Source of the DNA: Phycisphaerae bacterium
Lineage (GTDB): Bacteria; Planctomycetota; Phycisphaerae; UBA1845
Reading direction: 5' to 3'
Assembly: GCA_022072505.1 (NCBI GenBank)
Contig: JAJVHU010000042.1
Location: 1 to 64,000 of the forward strand
DNA: 64,000 nucleotides
Part shown: positions 8,099-16,593 of the stretch, piece by piece
Numbering within the stretch: the stretch's first letter is position 1
How the letters are laid out: every line of letters starts with the position of its first letter
Position numbers and translations under genes: made by a program
Notes under the pieces: generated by a model
Database searches by the model: none
What the model was told of the DNA's origin: nothing
What the model saw: the letters and a program-made list of their open reading frames with translations, nothing else

Positions 8099-9505
8099 AT
8101 GCCGAACGCGCCGGTGATTGCACTTCCGTCTCGAAAACGATCCTCGTCCACGCCCGCGACCGCCACGCCTGCGGCTCCGTCAGGCACGGCGGCGACAACC
8201 TCGTCAGGGGCGCAACCGGGCGGTGCGGGCTTGAGCCAGGCCTCCACCGGCGCTGAGGCGCCGGGGCGGCACGGTCAGATCGACTTCAACCGCATCACCG
8301 ACACGCAGTTCCTCGCCGCGGCGGAGCACATGAAGCTGGAGGACGACATCCGCCAGCTTCTGATCACGCCGTACCGCGAGTTGATCGTGCAGATTCCGGT
8401 GCGGATGGGCGATGGGAAGCTGCGGATGTTTCACGGGTACCGCGTGCAGCACAACGGGGTGCGCGGGCCTTACAAGGGGGGGTTGCGTTTCCACCCGGAG
8501 GTGGACTTGTCCGAGGTCCGGTCGCTGGCGGCGCTGATGACGTGGAAGACGGCGCTGGTGGACATTCCCTTCGGCGGGGCGAAGGGCGGGATCACCTGCG
8601 ACCCGACGGTCCTGTCGCGCTCCGAACTTCAGGCGCTCACCCGCGGGTTCACGCAGAAGATCGACATGTGCCTGGGCGTCTACCGCGACATTCCCGCGCC
8701 GGACGTCAACACCAACGCCCAGGTGATGGCCTGGATCATGGACGAGTACGGCAAGAAGCACGGGTACACGCCGGCGATCGTCACGGGCAAGCCGCTGTCG
8801 CTGGGCGGGTCGCTGGGGCGCGAGGAGGCGACCGGACGCGGCACGAGCATCATTGCCCGCGAGGCCTGCCGGGCGCTGGGGATTCCGCTGAAGGGCGCGC
8901 GGGTGGCGGTGCAGGGGTTCGGCAACGTCGGTTCGTTCGCGGCGAAGTTCATCAGCGAGCTGGGCGGTCGCGTCGTGGCGGTGTCGGACGTGCGCGGCGG
9001 CGTGCGCAACGACGGCGGGCTGGACATCCCCGCGCTGATCCAGCATCGCAACGAGACCGGATCGGTGGTGGATTTCCCGGGGACGCAGGCGGTGTCGAAC
9101 GATGACCTGCTGACGCTGCCGGTGGACATTCTGGTTCCGGCGGCGCTGGGCGGAGTCCTCGACGGCGACAACGCGGGCGACGTGAAGGCGAAGCTGGTGA
9201 TCGAGGCCGCGAACTCGCCGGTGACGCCGTGCGCGGACGAGATTCTGCGTGAGCGCGACGTCGCGGTGGTTCCGGACATTCTGGTGAACGCCGGGGGCGT
9301 GACGGTTTCGTATTTCGAGTGGGTGCAGAACCTCCAGCAGTTTCACTGGTCGCTGGAGGAGGTGAACGCGAAGCTGGAGGCGCGGATGCTGGCGGCGTGG
9401 AACGCGGTGTACAGGGAGTATGACAACGACGGATTGCCGTTGCGCGTCGCCGCGTACGTCGTCGCCCTGCGCCGCGTGGCGGAGGCGACCCGCCAGCGAT
9501 ATTGA
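8099..9505 (+). CDS. gdhA: Glutamate dehydrogenase (Glu/Leu/Phe/Val dehydrogenase family)
   Basis: 468 residues from the ATG at 8099, preceded by CAGGAG. It interconverts glutamate and 2-oxoglutarate plus ammonia using NAD(P). Family blocks are present in order: VRGPYKGGLRFHP (Lys126 binds substrate), MTWKTALVDIPFGGAKGG (Lys150 and catalytic Lys162), DIPAPDVNTN, the dinucleotide-binding GFGNVG, and VNAGGVTVSYFEW. The first about 60 residues are a Ser/Ala/Pro/Thr-rich extension with no conserved motif, unusual for the family; translation might instead start further in, but no better ribosome site is visible. No nitrogen-regulatory gene lies alongside. Coenzyme preference cannot be read with confidence. 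Confidence 0.93.
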   Translation: MPNAPVIALPSRKRSSSTPATATPAAPSGTAATTSSGAQPGGAGLSQASTGAEAPGRHGQIDFNRITDTQFLAAAEHMKLEDDIRQLLITPYRELIVQIPVRMGDGKLRMFHGYRVQHNGVRGPYKGGLRFHPEVDLSEVRSLAALMTWKTALVDIPFGGAKGGITCDPTVLSRSELQALTRGFTQKIDMCLGVYRDIPAPDVNTNAQVMAWIMDEYGKKHGYTPAIVTGKPLSLGGSLGREEATGRGTSIIAREACRALGIPLKGARVAVQGFGNVGSFAAKFISELGGRVVAVSDVRGGVRNDGGLDIPALIQHRNETGSVVDFPGTQAVSNDDLLTLPVDILVPAALGGVLDGDNAGDVKAKLVIEAANSPVTPCADEILRERDVAVVPDILVNAGGVTVSYFEWVQNLQQFHWSLEEVNAKLEARMLAAWNAVYREYDNDGLPLRVAAYVVALRRVAEATRQRY

Positions 9506-9553
9506 TTTTTTCGTGGAGATTCGCGGGGCTTGTCCCTACAATAGGTCGCTCGC

Positions 9554-9583
9554 CCGAAGGCGCGCCCGCCGGCGCGCCTTCGG
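9554..9583. terminator. Perfect 13-bp hairpin downstream of gdhA
   Basis: CCGAAGGCGCGCC and its exact complement are separated by the 4-base loop CGCC, 49 bases after the gdhA stop and 25 bases before the next start. There is no T-run, so it may be a terminator of the hairpin-only kind or an RNA-stabilising structure between two co-oriented genes. Confidence 0.5.
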
Positions 9584-9607
9584 GGCGCGCCGGAGGAGGA
9601 ACGGGCA

Positions 9608-10789
9608 ATGCGGCGGATCATCGTGGGGGCGGTTGCGTGGTCGTTGATCGTCGGGGCGGGGCGGGCGCAGGTCGGACCGGACGTGATCGTCGGCGACATC
9701 GACGAGATCGTGCGGTTCAACGGAAAGAGCGACCCGGTGGGCCTGGCGATCGGGACGTGGTCGTGCAACATCGGCGACCTGCCGCTGGCGTGGGAGCATG
9801 AGACGTCGAGGCATCCGGTCATTGCGCAGAACATGTACCGCCTCAAGGACGGTCGTTTTGAGCAGATCGGGCTGAGCTGGCTGAAGCACGGGTACTACGC
9901 CCTTTCGGAGAACCTCTGCTTCGACGATTGCCAGGGGAACACGCACGGGCGCGAACTCGGCGTTCACTGCGCGGACCCCTACAGCGGCGACGTCAACGGC
10001 GACGTTTATGAACTCGGACCGCGCGCGCCGGTCAACGCCTCCACCGGCGAGTTCGAGTTCCCCTACCGGTTCCGCTACGGGGCGCTGAAGCAGCGCCGCC
10101 TGATGGTGGAAAAGGCCGACCTCGACCCGGCGCGGAACCCCGGCGCGCTGTACTTCGTCGAGGCGCACTACGTCACCGCCGACGACGCCGCGTGGGGCAA
10201 TGACGACAACAACGCCTCGTGGCGGCGGGCGCTGGTGTACAACCGCCGCAACCGCACGCGCGTCCTCATCGACCCGCGGTTCGAGACGGTGCGCACCGAA
10301 CCGGCGATCCTCGCGTGGGCGGCGGCTGATCCGCAGGTGCAGGTTGTCATCGTGGAGGTTCCCGACGACGGGCGCTTCTACGTCGCGGGGACGGCGAAGC
10401 CCGCCGGCGAGAACCGCTGGGCCTACGAGTACGCGGTGTTCAATTACAACTCGCACCGGGCGGCGCGGGCGTTCGAGGTTCCGCTGCCGAAGGGCGCGCT
10501 GCTGGAGAGCCCCGGGTTCCACGACGTCGTCTACCGCTCGAAGGAGGGCGAGAACCGCGAGGGGATTTCAGGCGAAGACTGGGCGGCGGAGCGCACGTCG
10601 TCAGGCGTCCGCTGGTCCACGCAAACCTACGACGAAAACATCAACGCCAACGCGCTGCGCTGGTCCACGTTGTACAACTTCCGCTTCATCACCGACCGGC
10701 CGCCCGGCGACGGCGCGGCGACGCTGACGTTGTTTCGACCGGGGGAGCCCTCTGAGATGGACGCGCCCCTCGTGGCGCCCGCGGATTAG
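9608..10789 (+). CDS. Exported protein of unknown function
   Basis: 393 residues with a strong ribosome site (GGAGGAGG) before the ATG. Residues 1-20 (MRRIIVGAVAWSLIVGAGRA) form a signal peptide with cleavage predicted at GRA-Q. The mature protein starts VGPDVIVGDIDEIVRFNGKSDPVGLAIGTWSCNIGD and contains paired cysteines in NLCFDDCQGNTHGREL and GVHCADPYSGDVNGDVYELGP; the DVNGD segment resembles a calcium-binding dockerin-like loop, but only once. Similar exported proteins are common in planctomycetes; no enzymatic family is recognised. Same strand as gdhA but separated by a strong hairpin, so probably its own unit. Confidence 0.75.
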   Translation: MRRIIVGAVAWSLIVGAGRAQVGPDVIVGDIDEIVRFNGKSDPVGLAIGTWSCNIGDLPLAWEHETSRHPVIAQNMYRLKDGRFEQIGLSWLKHGYYALSENLCFDDCQGNTHGRELGVHCADPYSGDVNGDVYELGPRAPVNASTGEFEFPYRFRYGALKQRRLMVEKADLDPARNPGALYFVEAHYVTADDAAWGNDDNNASWRRALVYNRRNRTRVLIDPRFETVRTEPAILAWAAADPQVQVVIVEVPDDGRFYVAGTAKPAGENRWAYEYAVFNYNSHRAARAFEVPLPKGALLESPGFHDVVYRSKEGENREGISGEDWAAERTSSGVRWSTQTYDENINANALRWSTLYNFRFITDRPPGDGAATLTLFRPGEPSEMDAPLVAPAD

Positions 10790-10950
10790 ACCCGGCGGGT
10801 CGCGACGTTTCGCGCCCCTTCCGGGAGCGGGTGTTCTTCGACGAGCGCTTCCGCAATGATTTCCGGCGTCTTCGCTTCAGCGTGCGCTGGGGGATTGCGT
10901 TACGTGAGGAAGAACTCGCCAGTGTAGTGCCTCCAGGAGCGCAGCGGACG

Positions 10951-11226
10951 CGGACCCAAATCCACCCGGCGACGGCGATGGCCGACCCCGCGGCGCATCC
11001 GGATCCGAACAATGTTCCCTTGTCCGCGGAGCAGGAGCATCGGATCGCGTGGCTGGGCGCGGAGCTTCAGGCGATGGATGCGGACCTGGCCCGCGAGAAC
11101 AAGGTGTCCGACCGCACGTCCGGCGATTTGACCGGCGTCATCGTGACTTACCTCTGCGCCGGCTCGCCCGCACAGCAGGCCGACCTTCGTGACGGCGACA
11201 TCCTCCTTCGGCTTCATGCCGCCTGA
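10951..11226 (+). pseudogene. Truncated PDZ-domain gene relic
   Basis: In one frame ending at 11226 the peptide DLTGVIVTYLCAGSPAQQADLRDGDILLRL is a good match to the middle of a PDZ domain of the DegP/HtrA type, where V-x-x-v-x-x-g-s-P-A-x-x-A-g-L-x-x-G-D is conserved. The frame then stops after HAA, where a PDZ would continue with a ligand-groove strand, and goes straight into a repeat unit. Upstream (MADPAAHPDPNNVPLSAEQEH, ATG at 10978) there is no protease domain. It could be a short real protein; I favour a 3'-truncated relic cut by repeat insertion. The start is uncertain. Confidence 0.4.
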
Positions 11227-12180
11227 ATCTCCACCTGATTTCGGTGCAACACGTCTCGCCTGACTCCGGTGCAATATGTTTCACCTGACTACGGCACAAC
11301 GCGCTTCACCGACGGCCTCGCGGGATCGTCGGGCGCATTCGCCTCAATCCCGAAGAACACGCGCGAACGTCCGAAGAACACGCACGAACACCCGAGGAAC
11401 ACGCATGAACGTTCGAAGAACATGCGCGAACGTCTGTTGTTTTGTTTCAATCCCGAAGGAGGCGCAGGATTCTCGGATGCGTTGGTCTCAATCCCGAAGG
11501 GATTGCGTCCTCCAGCCCAGGGCTGGACGCCGCAGGCGGCCCACCTTGGGTTCGCGGCGATCCACCCCTCGACCAACCCCAACGGGGTTGCGCCGGGTTG
11601 AAAGGGTTGCGCCGGATTGAAACGGTTGCGCCGAGTGGTGCAACCCCTTCGGGGTTGGGCGCGCTGGTCTTCGTCTTCCGTGGGCTGCGCCCACGGCTAT
11701 TCATGTTGATCCCCTTCGGGGATCGGCGTCGTATTCCCCGGCGGTCAGGCGTCATGTTCCCCCGCGGTCGTTGGTGTCATATTCCCCGAAGGGGAATTAC
11801 GTGGGTAGCCGTGGGTGAAACCCACGGCGAGCGTCCGCCCGAAGCCCCCGACCCCGAAGGGGTCGAACCAACCTGGGTGGATCGCGCGGTGCAACCCCTA
11901 CCTTCTTGACAATTGTCACATCGTTGGGGTTGAGGATCGAGTGCTTTCGGTTCCCCAGGGTGGGTCGAGGATCGTCGCGCGCCGCGGCGCACCGGAGTCA
12001 AGCGGGGACTCAGAAGAACGCTTCCTTACGGGCGCGGCTCGGTTAAGTTCGTCGCGACCCCAACGCCGCAATCCCGTTGGGGTCGAGAAACGCGCCGCGG
12101 TGCCTTCGAGGTGGGTCGAGGATCGCCCCGCATCGCGGCGCAACAAAGAAGCCGCGGCGGAAGGCGTCCGCCGCGGCTCC
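11224..12180. repeat. Palindromic intergenic repeat array B
   Basis: About 960 bases without a credible gene. In order: three and a half degenerate 25-bp units based on CACCTGACTCCGGTGCAA (11228-11310), a 21-bp tandem repeat (11354-11437), several CCCGAAGGGAT/CCCCAACGGGGTT palindromes, then from about 11620 the blocks of array A in inverted order (AACCCCTTCGGGGTT, CCGTGGGCTGCGCCCACGG, GATCCCCTTCGGGGATC, three 23-bp units, ATTCCCCGAAGGGGAAT, CCGTGGGTGAAACCCACGG). A further part (11980-12130) matches 4820-4925 inverted. Bases 12014-12044 are repeated exactly at 40459-40489. Confidence 0.75.
11354..11437. repeat. 21-bp tandem repeat, four units
   Basis: Four 21-bp units with consensus near AGAACACGCRCGAACGTYCG A. 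Because 21 is divisible by three, one frame reads a seven-residue repeat (K/R-N-T-x-E-R/H-x), but the frame has no ribosome site and no family match. Confidence 0.75.
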
Positions 12181-12255
12181 TGATCATCTCGCCCTTGCCC
12201 GTGCGTCACTCGTTAACCGCCGCCGATCGGCCGGATCCGCGGCCGGTCTCCTCGA

Positions 12256-13248
12256 CTACCGGCACTGACGGCAGTTGCGCGGCGGGATGTCGCAACCGAT
12301 CAGATCGGCCGAGACCTTGCACGCTCCGCCGTTGGCGCAGGCGTTGAAGCCCTTCAGGCGGCCCGGGCAATCGTTCGCGCTTCCGCACTCGATCGTGCAG
12401 ACCAGGTCGCCGCGGACATACGGACAGGTGTCGCACACCTGACCGCAGGCGTTGGCCTTGTTCTTGACCTTGCTCACCTGGTAGATGCACCGCGGGGTCG
12501 GCGGGCCGGTCTCGCACGACAGCGCGTTGATGAACAGCGGACGGATGTCGCCGCTGACGTTGCCGAAGGCGTCATCCGGGAAGAGGTTGACGCCGACGAC
12601 GTTGCCCTTGACAGCCACCAGCGGTTCACCGTCGCTCCAGCGCCCGCGCTCCACCGCGCCGCTCGTGAGCCGCACGTTGTCGCGGAACAACCCGGTCAGC
12701 GAATTAACGTCGTCGAAGTAGCACGAGCCGTCGTTCGCATCCAGATTCGCGTTCGTGTACAGCGAGCCGCCCTCGAACACGTAGGGGCTGATCTCATCGT
12801 TGATGAAACGACCGCCCAGCGTGTTGCAGCCCTGGTTCGCCCACGCGAACACCGCGACGACCAGCCGCGCGCCCGTGTCGGCGTAATCCGCCAGCACGTC
12901 GCCGTTGGCGTTCATGTCGCCGCCGCATCCGTTCGTGAAGTACAGCACGGCGTCATACGCCTGAAGCTCGGCGAGCGACTTGCCGTCGTCGTCGTTCTCG
13001 CCCACCACGGAACCGAAGCGCCCGGACGCCTGAATCCACGCCGCGATGTCCTGCGTCTGATTGTTCGGATTGCCCGTCGACCAGACCAGCACCGCCGCCC
13101 CGGCCGGATTCTCGTCCGAACCGCCGAGAAACTCGATCACCGGCGCCGACTTCCCCTCATGCGGCTGGATCGGACCCGTCCCGATCATCTGCCCCGACGC
13201 GACGCCCGTCAGCGCCGCCAACACCAACACCATCTTCAACTCTCGCAT
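12256..13248 (-). CDS. Exported protein with a ThuA/GATase-like N-terminal half and Cys-rich C-terminus
   Basis: 330 residues; GAGGAGG lies just before the ATG. Residues 1-20 are a signal peptide (MRELKMVLVLAALTGVASGQ). The first part (VLVWSTGNPNNQTQDIAAWIQASG, then LQAYDAVLYFTNG, then VLADYADTGARLVVAVFAWAN) has the strand-helix rhythm of class I amidotransferase-like or ThuA-like folds, which test whether a loop closes over a ligand; catalytic residues are not obvious. The last about 70 residues contain many cysteines (CIYQVSKVKNKANACGQVCDTCPY and following), suggesting a disulfide-bonded module. I cannot name a function. A perfect palindrome (13294-13315) lies 46 bases upstream. Confidence 0.72.
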   Translation of the reverse strand: MRELKMVLVLAALTGVASGQMIGTGPIQPHEGKSAPVIEFLGGSDENPAGAAVLVWSTGNPNNQTQDIAAWIQASGRFGSVVGENDDDGKSLAELQAYDAVLYFTNGCGGDMNANGDVLADYADTGARLVVAVFAWANQGCNTLGGRFINDEISPYVFEGGSLYTNANLDANDGSCYFDDVNSLTGLFRDNVRLTSGAVERGRWSDGEPLVAVKGNVVGVNLFPDDAFGNVSGDIRPLFINALSCETGPPTPRCIYQVSKVKNKANACGQVCDTCPYVRGDLVCTIECGSANDCPGRLKGFNACANGGACKVSADLIGCDIPPRNCRQCR

Positions 13249-13642
13249 GGCCTTCCTCCTCTCGACCTGTTCTCTCAGGTCTGCTTCGCCAAGGTGACCG
13301 GAACGCTCCGGTCACGAAAAAAATCATCCTCCCGAATGTCAAGCGCCCGCCTGAACCGCGGGCTTTGAGCCCGAGCGATTCCACCGTGAATGTCAGGACA
13401 CACAAGAACGGGAAGCCGTTATCGATAACGTCATAAAAAAGAACCCAGCCCCCCGGCCCCTCTCATGATCCTTCTGCCCTGGTGGAAAAAATGATTAAAG
13501 GGCTACCCACGTCGTCGCGTCGTCACCCGATCCGCAGACGCCTGAAAGTAACGAGTTCCACCGAAGGAATCAAGGGGCGCCTCGCGGTTTCTCTTGGAAA
13601 ACCCTCAAGAAGATAATAATGCGCGCGGCGGCGGGGCCGGCG
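13249..13642. other. Intergenic region, no gene seen
   Basis: 394 bases lie between the start of the exported Cys-rich gene and the 3' end of neuC. It holds the palindrome at 13294-13315, a short GTTATCGATAAC palindrome near 13420 and A-rich runs. No credible coding frame was found. Confidence 0.5.
13294..13315. promoter_or_regulatory. Perfect palindrome upstream of the exported Cys-rich protein
   Basis: GTGACCGGA and TCCGGTCAC are separated by the loop ACGC. It lies 46 bases before the ATG at 13248 (minus strand). On the plus strand it is followed by GAAAAAAA and not a T-run, so it is unlikely to be a plus-strand terminator. It could be an operator or a 5' leader hairpin. Confidence 0.35.
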
Positions 13643-14791
13643 TCAATATGTGTTAAGCTTGTGAAGGCAGGAACGTGATCGAAGGTCCAATACCGCGAGC
13701 CTGTCGGCAATACGTCGGCTCGCCCGCCCGTCGCCGTAGGACGTTTTCGCCCCGGGGCGTGTTCGCAAGGCCAGGGCCCGGTGGATGGCGCTGACAAGGG
13801 CCTCCCGGCGTTCCTGACAATTCAGGACGGACCGACCCCCCGGCTCTCGACCGTTCTGTCGTTCGCCGACATTCACCGACGGCGTTCCCACGTAAGGCGC
13901 CTCAATGATGCCGCTGGAGGAATTTCCGATCAGGACATCCGCCCGGGCGAGCGCCGCCGCGAAGTCGTCGCGCGGCATCGAGCGATGCACGGCGACCTCG
14001 CCGGACGGACTTAGCGCGACATGTCGGCGGATCGCGTCGATCACGCCGTCGTGACCGCGGTCGCTGTTCGGATAGACGATCGTCCGCCGCAGCCCGCACG
14101 CCCGCGCCGCGTCCAGCACCGCCTCCGCCGCCCGCCGCTCCTCGCGCGCTCCGCGCCCGCTCGGATGTTGAACGATCAGCGCCTCGCCGCTGCGCCCGCG
14201 TCTCCCCCGCCGCATCCGCACCGCGTCATACAGTTCGTCCAGCCCCGGCGCGCCGACCAGAAACACGCGGTTTCGCGCTTCGCCGAGCTTGAAGATGCGC
14301 TGGGCGGACTGCCGCGTCGCGGGAAAGTGAACGTGGGCGAGCTTTGTGATTGCATGACGCAACGCATCGTCCATGTCGCCCGGAGCGCGATCCCCTCCGT
14401 GAACGTGCGCGACGCAGCGCCCCGTCGTGACGCCTGCGACGGCGCCCGCGAACGCCTCGATCCGGTCACCGAGCACGAGCACGACGTCGCAGTCCTCGCG
14501 CACGAGAAACCGCCCGATCCCGCGCACGCCGCGCGCCACGCCCTCCGCCGCGTCCAGCGCGTCGTCGCGCCCGCGCTGCATCGGGATGCGCGCGTCGATC
14601 CTGAAACCGTCCGCCTCGATGTCCCGGATCGTCCGTCCGAACTTGCCCAGCAGGTGCGCGCCGGTCGCGATGAGGCGCGGCTCCAGCTTCGGATGTTCAC
14701 GGATCGCGCGGAGCGTCGAGCGCAGCAGCCCGTATTCCGCGCGCGTGCCCGTCACCATCGCCACGCGGCGCCGCCGTGAACGCCTGCTCAC
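13643..14791 (-). CDS. neuC: UDP-N-acetylglucosamine 2-epimerase, hydrolysing (NeuC/NnaA type)
   Basis: 382 residues from a GTG at 14791 whose bases overlap the TGA of the preceding neuA-neuB gene (GTGA), a sign of translational coupling. The enzyme is expected to release ManNAc (or a diacetamido sugar) from its UDP-linked precursor, the first step of nonulosonic acid synthesis. Family motifs: VTGTRAEYGLLR at the N-terminus, LVLGDRIEAFAGA, HVHGGDRAPGDMDDALRHAITKL (NeuC enzymes usually have HGGE here; this one has Asp), and IGNSSSGIIEAPYVGTPSVNVGERQ GR near the C-terminus. Whether the sugar is Neu5Ac or a legionaminic/pseudaminic relative cannot be told from sequence alone. Confidence 0.9.
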   Translation of the reverse strand: MSRRSRRRRVAMVTGTRAEYGLLRSTLRAIREHPKLEPRLIATGAHLLGKFGRTIRDIEADGFRIDARIPMQRGRDDALDAAEGVARGVRGIGRFLVREDCDVVLVLGDRIEAFAGAVAGVTTGRCVAHVHGGDRAPGDMDDALRHAITKLAHVHFPATRQSAQRIFKLGEARNRVFLVGAPGLDELYDAVRMRRGRRGRSGEALIVQHPSGRGAREERRAAEAVLDAARACGLRRTIVYPNSDRGHDGVIDAIRRHVALSPSGEVAVHRSMPRDDFAAALARADVLIGNSSSGIIEAPYVGTPSVNVGERQNGREPGGRSVLNCQERREALVSAIHRALALRTRPGAKTSYGDGRASRRIADRLAVLDLRSRSCLHKLNTY

Positions 14792-16551
14792 TCGATCATG
14801 TCCCATGTCAGAACCGTGTCGCCCATCGCCGGCGCGACGAGGCGGCGGTCCAGCAGCTTCTCGAAGTCGCTCGGCGGCACGCCGCCGCCGGGACGCTTGA
14901 ACGCCAGCATGTCCTTCGTCAGCACCGTGCCCGCCGGAATCTCCCGCGCCGCCACGATGCTGCGCCGGGCGACCCGCCGCACATCCGCCTCGCAAAGCTG
15001 ATAATCCAGACCGCCCTGCCCCAGGGCGCTCTCCGCGGCCCGGAGATTCTCGACGTACGCGCGAAACTCCGCCGGGTCCAGCGAAGCCGCATGATCCGGG
15101 CCGGCAAGCCCCCGATCCAGCGTGAGGTGCTTCTCGATGACGCACGCTCCCGCCGAAAGCGCCCACGCCCCGGTCTGCGTAGACGTAGTGTGATCCGAGT
15201 ACCCGACGGGCCGGCGATAGCGCCGCTGAAGCGCGCCGATCCGCCGCAGATTCGCCGACGCGCAGGTCGTCGGGTAGCTGCTGACGCAGTGCATGAGAAT
15301 CAGGCGGTCGAAGGCGCCGGCCCGACGACACCGCGCCGCCGCCGCGTCGATCTCCGCCGCCGTCGCCGCTCCGGTGGAAAGAAGCACGAGCAATCCTGTC
15401 CGGCACGCCGCGTCGATCAGCGGCGCGCACGTCAGGTCGGTCGAGGCGATCTTGATCGCGGGCGCGCCCAGCTCCCGGACGCGGCGCACTTCGTCAAGCC
15501 CGAAGGGCGTGGCGAGAAAATGCACGCCCCGCCGGCGGCAACGATCGCGCAGCTTCGCCCACGCATGATCCGGGAGTTCGAGGCTCCGAAGAAGTTCAGC
15601 CTGATCGCGCGCGGAGGTCGACGCACGTTGATACTGCGCCGTCGCCGCGCCCCGCGCGGTCAGCACGTCGGCGCGGAACATCTGGAACTTCACCGCATCC
15701 GCGCCGGCTTCCGCCGCCGCGTCGATCAATTCCAGCGCCGCCTCCTCCGATCCGTCATGATTGACGCCCGCCTCCGCGATCACGTACGCGCGTTGACCCG
15801 CGCCGACGCGGCGCTCGCCGATCCGCACGGCGTCCGCCGCCGACTCGCTGGTTCCGCCATCCAGCGCCGCCTCCGCCACGCGCAGGTCCAGCGCGTCGTC
15901 CACGTCCACTGCATCCGAAGCGTCCTGCACCACCGCCCGGCGATCCGCGCCCAGAAACGCCTGCCCGTCGCCCGGCCGCCGCAACGCCGAAAAAAGCGAC
16001 GCCCGCGTCACCGCCGCCGCCGCCCCGTCGTGGTAGTACAACGGTTCCAGATCCTGACGCCGGTAAAGGCCGTTAGGGCGCAGCGGCGTCATGCGATCGC
16101 CGTCCAGCCGGTGCAGCCAGTCCGGATGATGCTTGCCCACCCGCGCGACGGAGCGCACCGAGTCCGCCCCGGTGTGCAGAAGGTGCGCGACGACCCGGTC
16201 GATCAGTCCTGGCGCGCGCAAGGGAATGTTTCCGTAAAGAAGCACGACGGCGTGGACCGCCCCTCCGTGGCGCGCTTCCCACGCCTCGACCGCGTGCCGC
16301 GCGGCGTCGTCCACCCGCGCCTCGTCCGTCGCCATCGCCGCCGGACGATCGATCACCTCGATGTGATATCGGTGGGCAAGCGCCTTGGCGGGTTCGCTGT
16401 CCGTGCTCAGCACCGCCGCCGCCAGCGAGCGCGCCGCCAGCGCGTGATCGAACGTGTACTCAATCAGCGCCCGACCGCGCAAAGGAACGACGCACTTGCC
16501 AGGAAGACCTTTGCTGCCGGCGCGAGCAAGGATAATGCCCAAGACGTTCAT
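14788..16551 (-). CDS. Bifunctional CMP-nonulosonate cytidylyltransferase / nonulosonate synthase (NeuA-NeuB fusion)
   Basis: 587 residues holding two enzymes. Residues 1 to about 235 are a NeuA/LegF-type nucleotidyltransferase: IILARAGSKGLPGK binds CTP, then STDSE, and LLYGNIPLRAP occupies the usual L-L-x-P-T-S-P-L-R position. Residues about 255-510 are a NeuB-type synthase that condenses phosphoenolpyruvate with an N-acyl hexosamine: YVIAEAGVNHDGS, AVKFQMF, PAIKIASTDL, GYSDHT and VIEKHLTLDR. Residues about 525-587 are the SAF/antifreeze-like lid (VRRSIVAAREIPAG-type, then LDRRLVAPAMGD). With NeuC overlapping downstream, the two genes cover the pathway from UDP-GlcNAc to CMP-nonulosonate. 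No sialyltransferase or polysaccharide gene lies close by. Separate genes are the usual arrangement, so the fusion is notable. Confidence 0.9.
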   Translation of the reverse strand: MNVLGIILARAGSKGLPGKCVVPLRGRALIEYTFDHALAARSLAAAVLSTDSEPAKALAHRYHIEVIDRPAAMATDEARVDDAARHAVEAWEARHGGAVHAVVLLYGNIPLRAPGLIDRVVAHLLHTGADSVRSVARVGKHHPDWLHRLDGDRMTPLRPNGLYRRQDLEPLYYHDGAAAAVTRASLFSALRRPGDGQAFLGADRRAVVQDASDAVDVDDALDLRVAEAALDGGTSESAADAVRIGERRVGAGQRAYVIAEAGVNHDGSEEAALELIDAAAEAGADAVKFQMFRADVLTARGAATAQYQRASTSARDQAELLRSLELPDHAWAKLRDRCRRRGVHFLATPFGLDEVRRVRELGAPAIKIASTDLTCAPLIDAACRTGLLVLLSTGAATAAEIDAAAARCRRAGAFDRLILMHCVSSYPTTCASANLRRIGALQRRYRRPVGYSDHTTSTQTGAWALSAGACVIEKHLTLDRGLAGPDHAASLDPAEFRAYVENLRAAESALGQGGLDYQLCEADVRRVARRSIVAAREIPAGTVLTKDMLAFKRPGGGVPPSDFEKLLDRRLVAPAMGDTVLTWDMIE

Positions 16552-16593
16552 CCTGGGGTTATCGGTCGCGCGGAGAAGACGACTTGACGCGGT

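Noticed and set aside
11269-11620. Coding frames through array B with a seven-residue repeat
   Set aside because: No ribosome site, no hydrophobic or domain features, and frames cross known palindromes; explained by the 21-bp repeat period.
13643-15430. Extended 595-codon frame for neuC
   Set aside because: The upstream 210 codons are Gly/Arg-rich shadow of the NeuB domain; the GTG overlapping the previous stop gives a NeuC of normal length.
14776-16587. 603-codon plus-strand open frame over neuA-neuB
   Set aside because: Antisense to a strongly recognised enzyme; Arg-rich with no motifs.
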